Positions 5,716 through 9,211 of a DNA stretch of 9,211 bases are shown in pieces. A program made the position numbers and the translations under genes. The number at the start of each line of letters is the position of its first letter. The stretch's first letter is position 1. Origin of the DNA: Phascolarctobacterium succinatutens CAG:287 (GTDB lineage: Bacteria; Bacillota; Negativicutes; Acidaminococcales; Acidaminococcaceae); the NCBI RefSeq assembly GCF_000434895.1, contig NZ_FR892797.1:1-9211 (forward strand). The letters are read 5' to 3'. The notes beneath the pieces were generated by a model. That model saw nothing but the letters and a program-made list of their open reading frames with translations, was not told where the DNA came from and made no database searches.

Positions 5716-6597
5716 ATGGACATAGAATATTACCGCAATTTTATTGCCATAGTTGAAGCCGGCAGTATTTCTGCCGCAGCTAAGCAGATAGCGATTGCCC
5801 AGCCGGCGCTGAGTAATCAGCTTAAGGTGCTGCAGAAGCGTTTTGGTACGCAGCTGCTGCATGTGCGCCGTGGCGGTCACAGCATTGAGCTTACGGATGC
5901 AGGCTGTATTTTATATAACAAGGCTAAGTATATCTGCTCGGCAGAAAACAGCGCTCTGAAGGAGATAGTTGACTGTCAGGCAGGCTTTAGCGGTACGCTG
6001 CGCATAAGTCTGTCACCTTCGATGTCAATAAACTTTATTAAAAACTTTTTGAGTGATTTTTACAGAGAGTTTCCGCATATTAATTATGAGCTGTATGAGG
6101 TGCCGATTGACGAACAAACCCAGCAGCTTTTGGATGGGAAAACGGAAATAGGCATTGCCAATGCACCCCTAAAGCAGTCTAAACGCTTTGAAACGCTGTT
6201 CAGCCGTAAAGAGCGTCTGGTTGCGCTTTTTCATAAGGATAGCCCGTATCTGAAAAATGATAAGCCTAATATCCTGCTGGATGATTTGGAGGACATTCCG
6301 TTATGTCTGTCGCGTGGCTGTTCTGAGCTGTTTTTTTCTGTTTGCTCGGATTCACACATTTTCCCGCAGGTTATGAGTATTAATACTACTAAGCTTTCGG
6401 CCATAGCCTGGGCAGAAAAAAATACCGGTGTGGCAATTGTACCGGCACCGGCTGTAGAATTGTTTCCGGCGAATCTGGTCCGCAAGGAAATCAAGGATGA
6501 GCGCTTGTTTCTTGAGATGACGCTGTCTATAGTTAAGGGCAGAGAGCTGTCGCAGGTTGCGCAGACCTTTATTAATTATTATATGCAGAATAAATAA
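5716..6597 (+). CDS. LysR-type transcriptional regulator
   Basis: The 293-residue protein has the standard LysR layout and length. The N-terminal winged helix-turn-helix begins DIEYYRNFIAIVEAGSISAAA, with the recognition helix in QPALSNQLKVLQKRFG and the wing in LLHVRRGGHSIELTDAG. A linker helix follows, then a periplasmic-binding-protein-like effector domain from about residue 90. I chose the ATG at 5716 over the in-frame ATG at 5653. The 5716 start has AAAGGAG 8 bases upstream and gives the normal family N-terminus, while 5653 lies before the TATAAT box and would add 21 unrelated residues. It is transcribed divergently from the four-gene operon, which it probably controls by sensing a pathway acid or acyl-CoA. 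The effector cannot be predicted. The gene ends one base before a strong terminator stem. Confidence 0.93.
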   Translation: MDIEYYRNFIAIVEAGSISAAAKQIAIAQPALSNQLKVLQKRFGTQLLHVRRGGHSIELTDAGCILYNKAKYICSAENSALKEIVDCQAGFSGTLRISLSPSMSINFIKNFLSDFYREFPHINYELYEVPIDEQTQQLLDGKTEIGIANAPLKQSKRFETLFSRKERLVALFHKDSPYLKNDKPNILLDDLEDIPLCLSRGCSELFFSVCSDSHIFPQVMSINTTKLSAIAWAEKNTGVAIVPAPAVELFPANLVRKEIKDERLFLEMTLSIVKGRELSQVAQTFINYYMQNK

Positions 6598-6634
6598 AAA
6601 TACGCCTTAGGCTGTTGATGCCTAGGGCGTATTT
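6598..6634. terminator. Bidirectional Rho-independent terminator between convergent genes
   Basis: A 15-bp stem (6598-6612 with 6620-6634), with a single G-T wobble, closes a 7-base loop. On the minus strand it is followed by TTTTTATTT, a good U tract for ending the EamA gene. On the plus strand it begins right after the LysR stop codon and is followed by a weaker ATTTGTTT. One hairpin thus serves both convergent genes. Confidence 0.85.
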
Positions 6635-6649
6635 GTTTGCCTTCTTACT

Positions 6650-7534
6650 TTATTTTTTCTTTGGCCTGTATTCTGAGATAAACAGGCCGGTCATCGTCAG
6701 GATGGTACCGAGTGCTACCAGCAGGGTGATTTTTTCCTGCAGGATAATAGCCGAAGTAATGACGGTGATAACGGGAACCATATAAATATAAACGCTGGCC
6801 TTTACTGCACCCAACTCCCTAACTGCCAAATTCCAAGTGACAAAGCAGAGGGCGGAAGCGCCCAGTCCCAGAAAGACAATGTTGAAAAGATAGGTAGTAT
6901 TGGCGAAGCGCGCCAGGTTCAGTTCAAAATCCATAAAACCGAGCGCTGGCACCATAAAGAGAATGCCGTAGAAAAAGGTTCTGCGTGTAGCGAGGATAAC
7001 AGGATAACCATAGCTGCTGATTTTTTTCGTCAGCAGAGCATAAAACGCCCACACGACGGCAGCCGAAATCGCCAGCAAATCACCCAGCGGATTGAGCTGC
7101 ATGGCTACACCGTTGAAGCTGATGCAGGTGATGCCTGCCATTACGATGAAAAAGCCGATGATGAACTGCTTGCTTAAGCTGCCGGCAGAACGCATAAAAT
7201 AATGCGCCAGCAGCGCGGTAAAGAAAGGCGCGGTGCTGCCGATTACGCCGACGTTGGAGGCTTGCGTATAGGTCAGGGCGATGTTTTCCAAAAGGTAGTA
7301 GAGGCAGATGCCGCAGAGGCCTGCTGCCATAAAAACAGGCTCCTGCTTTTTATCTGTTTTCAGCATTTTAGGATAGGCCAGCCAAAGGGCGAAAAAGGCC
7401 ATAATAAAGCGGAAAAAAAGAATTTCCAGCGGCTGAAAGCCGGTAAGTAAAACCTTGGTAGAAATAAAGGTCGTGCCCCAGGTAGCAATTGTAATGAGGG
7501 CAGCAATGTGACCGATGTAGTGAGTGTTTTGCAT
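6650..7534 (-). CDS. EamA/DMT-superfamily inner-membrane transporter
   Basis: This 294-residue, strongly hydrophobic protein has the length and the two-repeat, ten-helix pattern of EamA (DUF6) drug/metabolite transporters. The first repeat opens with AALITIATWGTTFISTKVLL (residues 10-29, with the family's WG-x-x-F feature). The second opens near GDLLAISAAVVWAFYALLTK (about 151-170), again with an aromatic-rich A-x-x-W-A. The C-terminus is a basic RPKKK tail, expected to be cytoplasmic. Such proteins export amino acids or metabolites, but the substrate cannot be told from sequence. The start is supported by GGAG about 13 bases upstream, which is rather far, and by a promoter-like pair at 7584-7612. 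It faces the LysR gene and shares its terminator. It is a separate unit, although export of a product of the neighbouring acyl-CoA operon is possible. Confidence 0.9.
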   Translation of the reverse strand: MQNTHYIGHIAALITIATWGTTFISTKVLLTGFQPLEILFFRFIMAFFALWLAYPKMLKTDKKQEPVFMAAGLCGICLYYLLENIALTYTQASNVGVIGSTAPFFTALLAHYFMRSAGSLSKQFIIGFFIVMAGITCISFNGVAMQLNPLGDLLAISAAVVWAFYALLTKKISSYGYPVILATRRTFFYGILFMVPALGFMDFELNLARFANTTYLFNIVFLGLGASALCFVTWNLAVRELGAVKASVYIYMVPVITVITSAIILQEKITLLVALGTILTMTGLFISEYRPKKK

Positions 7535-7558
7535 TTGCTTAGGAATCTCCGTTCTTTT

Positions 7559-7578
7559 AGTGCGCAGTAAAACGCACT
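7559..7578. repeat. Inverted repeat AGTGCG-N8-CGCACT at the start of the EamA transcript
   Basis: Two 6-bp arms (7559-7564 and 7573-7578) flank 8 bases. The site falls where transcription of the EamA gene should begin, given the -10 box at 7584-7589, so it could be an operator or a 5' hairpin. It is short and may be coincidental. Confidence 0.3.
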
Positions 7579-7583
7579 CTATG

Positions 7584-7612
7584 ATTTTAGCAGACTAAAA
7601 TCCTGCTATGAA
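7584..7612 (-). promoter_or_regulatory. Candidate promoter of the EamA transporter gene
   Basis: On the minus strand, TTCATA (7612-7607) and TAAAAT (7589-7584) are spaced by 17 bases, matching consensus at 4 and 5 of 6 positions. The element starts exactly where the hydrogenase terminator stem ends. The -10 box also lies inside an 8-4-8 inverted repeat (GATTTTAG 7583-7590, CTAAAATC 7595-7602), which could be an operator. Transcription would start near 7577. Confidence 0.5.
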
Positions 7613-7654
7613 CAAACTATCCCCTCTGCCAATGCGGCAGAAGGGATAGTTTGT
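7612..7654 (-). terminator. Long hairpin terminator after the hydrogenase gene
   Basis: A 19-bp stem (7612-7630 with 7636-7654) and a 5-base loop start 6 bases after the hydrogenase stop codon. On the minus strand the single non-Watson-Crick pair is a G-U wobble, while on the plus strand it is a C-A mismatch, which favours a minus-strand role. The base of the stem is T-rich (AGTTTGTTC) but lacks a long U run, so termination may be incomplete and leave some read-through into the transporter gene. Confidence 0.65.
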
Positions 7655-7660
7655 AAAATT

Positions 7661-9118
7661 TTATTTTGTGTGCTTATCTTCGGCAGCCTGCTTATTTGGG
7701 GCTGCTGCTGCGTATTTCGTCAGGGCAACCTTCGTAATGTGGAAGTCGCCTACGGCAGCAGGACCGTCGATACAGCCGTTGGAGCAGGCCATACCTTCGA
7801 TATAGCTGCAGTCGAGCTTGCCTGTGGCAGCAGCCTTAACCGTATCACGGCATTTGTCCAGTCCGGAGCAGTATTGCGCATTATGTACCTCACCGCCCAT
7901 AGCGGCAACCGTATCCTGCACGGCAGCGCTTACGCCGGCCGTCAGCGGGAAGCTCAGGCCAAGCTTGGAGGCATCACGTTCATAAGCGGTATCACCGCTC
8001 ATTTCCACAAATTTGATATCCTTGCCCTCCAGCATGCACATAATCTCTTCAAAGGTCAGCACATAGTTGATGGTTTCGCGGTGCTCGCGTGCTTCCACCT
8101 TTTTGGCGATGCAGGGACCGATGAACACAGTAACGGCATAGGGATATTTTTGCTTTATCAGCTCAGCGCAGGTGAGCATGGGGGAGGGAGTGTCGGAAAT
8201 CTTGTCCGCAGCCTCCGGTACCTGTGTTTTAATCAGCTTAACAAAGGCAGGACAGCAGGAGCTGGTCATAAAGCCCTGCTTGGCAGGAACCTTCTCCAGA
8301 TATTCCTCTGCTTCCTTAACGCTGGTGATATCGGCACCAACACCAACCTCTACGACCTCGGCGAAGCCTGCTTTTTGAAGTGCCTCGTAAATTTGTGCCA
8401 TAGTAATCTTTAAACCGTATTGGCCTACGATAGAAGGTGCCACAAGGGCGATAACCTGCTTGCCCTGCTGAATTTCGCGGATAACGCGGATGATATTGCT
8501 GCGCTCGTCAATGGCGCCGAAGGGGCAGGCATTGCGGCAGGCACCGCAGGAAACACATTTTTCATGGTCAATGACAGCCTTACGGTTTTCACCGATGCTG
8601 ATGGCACCGATGGCGCAGGCACGCACGCATGGACGATGGATTTCGATAATTGCACCGTAGGGGCACATCTGCTTGCAGCGTCCGCATTCAATACATTTCG
8701 TTTTATCGATAAAGGCACGGTCCTGAATAATGGTGATAGCCTTTTTCGGGCAGTTATTCATGCATTTATGGGTGATGCAGTGACGGCACATATCGGTGAC
8801 GTAATAAGCATCAATAGGGCATTGGTCGCAGGCTGCTGGGAGCACGTCGATAATCGGCAAATCGGTGCGCTCAGGCTCGTTCAGCGTCAGCTTGGCAGCC
8901 TCGATGATATTGCTGGAGCACTCCTGGCCCAGCGCCATATCAATACGGTTTTTCAGTACGGCTCTTTCTTTATAAACACAGCAGCGGTAGCGCGGAGTGT
9001 CCTCGCGTACCTCCTGCAGAATATCGTAGACGTGGTCAGGCAACTCGTTATTCCAGGTGTAGCGGGATAAATGCTTCAGCACCATGCGGCGTAGCTGCGC
9101 AACAGCGGTTAATTCCAT
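7661..9118 (-). CDS. Monomeric [FeFe]-hydrogenase, group B type
   Basis: The 485-residue cytosolic iron-sulfur protein would couple ferredoxin-level electrons to H2. The C-terminal half carries the three H-cluster motifs: L1 TSSCCPAF (285-292, C288/C289), L2 IGPCIAKKVE (333-342, C336) and L3 EGMACSNGCIDG (441-452, C445/C449). GPC-x-AKK in L2 instead of the MPC-x-x-K of group A, Phe instead of Trp after CCPA, and the extra YCSGLDKC (416-423) point to group B. The N-terminal half holds ferredoxin-like cysteine sets at 111/114/119/123, 142/145/148/152 and 188/191/194/198, with further cysteines at 97/100 and 164/168, enough for three or four [4Fe-4S] clusters. The ATG at 9118 has a perfect AAGGAGG 8 bases upstream. 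The gene stands alone with its own terminator. No hydE, hydF, hydG or NADH-linked subunits are in the window. The tail after residue 470 is low-complexity (Ala, Lys). Confidence 0.92.
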   Translation of the reverse strand: MELTAVAQLRRMVLKHLSRYTWNNELPDHVYDILQEVREDTPRYRCCVYKERAVLKNRIDMALGQECSSNIIEAAKLTLNEPERTDLPIIDVLPAACDQCPIDAYYVTDMCRHCITHKCMNNCPKKAITIIQDRAFIDKTKCIECGRCKQMCPYGAIIEIHRPCVRACAIGAISIGENRKAVIDHEKCVSCGACRNACPFGAIDERSNIIRVIREIQQGKQVIALVAPSIVGQYGLKITMAQIYEALQKAGFAEVVEVGVGADITSVKEAEEYLEKVPAKQGFMTSSCCPAFVKLIKTQVPEAADKISDTPSPMLTCAELIKQKYPYAVTVFIGPCIAKKVEAREHRETINYVLTFEEIMCMLEGKDIKFVEMSGDTAYERDASKLGLSFPLTAGVSAAVQDTVAAMGGEVHNAQYCSGLDKCRDTVKAAATGKLDCSYIEGMACSNGCIDGPAAVGDFHITKVALTKYAAAAPNKQAAEDKHTK

Positions 9119-9211
9119 AAGGGTTCCTCCTTGGCAATTAGTTATATTGCGTTTTGCATTGCATACTCTATACTGTACAATTCTTTACAGAACGCAAAAA
9201 TCCTGCTGAAG
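9119..9211 (-). promoter_or_regulatory. Leader and promoter region of the hydrogenase gene
   Basis: These 93 bases hold the ribosome binding site AAGGAGG (9126-9132) and, further upstream, AT-rich DNA with symmetric elements. TTGCGTT (9147-9153) is mirrored by AACGCAA (9191-9197), and CTGTA (9173-9177) by TACAG (9186-9190). Several TATA-like hexamers are present, but none has a well-spaced -35, so I do not call a specific promoter. The nested symmetry could be a regulator site. I see no clear match to a Rex operator (TTGTGAA-type). Confidence 0.35.

Noticed and set aside
8420..9070. 216-codon open frame on the plus strand (and a similar 247-codon frame at 7670-8413)
   Set aside because: Both are antisense shadows of the hydrogenase gene, Ala/Gly-rich with no domain features.
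1..9211. CRISPR array, tRNA, rRNA, integrase or insertion sequence
   Set aside because: No spaced repeats, no tRNA-like fold or rRNA sequence and no transposase or integrase motifs were seen, apart from the Rpn-like tail at the left edge.

Overview
The window looks like chromosomal DNA of a strictly anaerobic, fermentative bacterium. The evidence is a monomeric group B-type [FeFe]-hydrogenase, a B12-type acyl-CoA mutase catalytic chain, a YgfH-type CoA-transferase, strong AGGAGG ribosome binding sites and moderate GC. This combination fits the Firmicutes and most naturally the Negativicutes (propionate/succinate fermenters such as the Acidaminococcaceae). The placement is an inference; there is no rRNA or other marker gene.

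Layout, left to right. Bases 1-162 hold the 3' end of a decayed gene whose tail looks like that of Rpn/PD-(D/E)XK transposase-type nucleases. A strong hairpin terminator follows at 190-221. A four-gene operon on the minus strand fills 5357 down to 290: class I CoA-transferase, acyl-CoA mutase large chain, MmgE/PrpD-family lyase and PaaI-type hotdog thioesterase. The first two genes overlap by 29 bases and the last two are 3 bases apart. A 358-base AT-rich region (5358-5715) separates the operon from a divergent LysR-type regulator (5716-6597) and holds the candidate promoters and a perfect 6-5-6 inverted repeat. The LysR gene ends in a bidirectional terminator shared with a convergent EamA/DMT transporter (6650-7534). 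Beyond that, also on the minus strand, are another long hairpin terminator and the [FeFe]-hydrogenase (7661-9118).

How the genes may work together: the CoA-transferase would load a carboxylic acid onto CoA. The mutase would rearrange its carbon skeleton. The MmgE/PrpD enzyme would dehydrate, isomerise or decarboxylate a di- or tricarboxylate-like intermediate. The thioesterase would release an acid or rescue CoA. The divergent LysR protein is the likely regulator.

The mutase is the most interesting element. It keeps the residues equivalent to those that hold the substrate carboxylate in methylmalonyl-CoA mutase (Tyr89, Arg207) and the key His244. It departs from the family at the loop that normally reads LHTN (here MACC), at the Gln330 equivalent (here His) and at the Arg283 equivalent (here Gly). 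Its B12-binding domain is absent and no partner gene for it is visible. The operon may therefore encode an undescribed acyl-CoA rearrangement pathway. Its substrate cannot be read from sequence alone.
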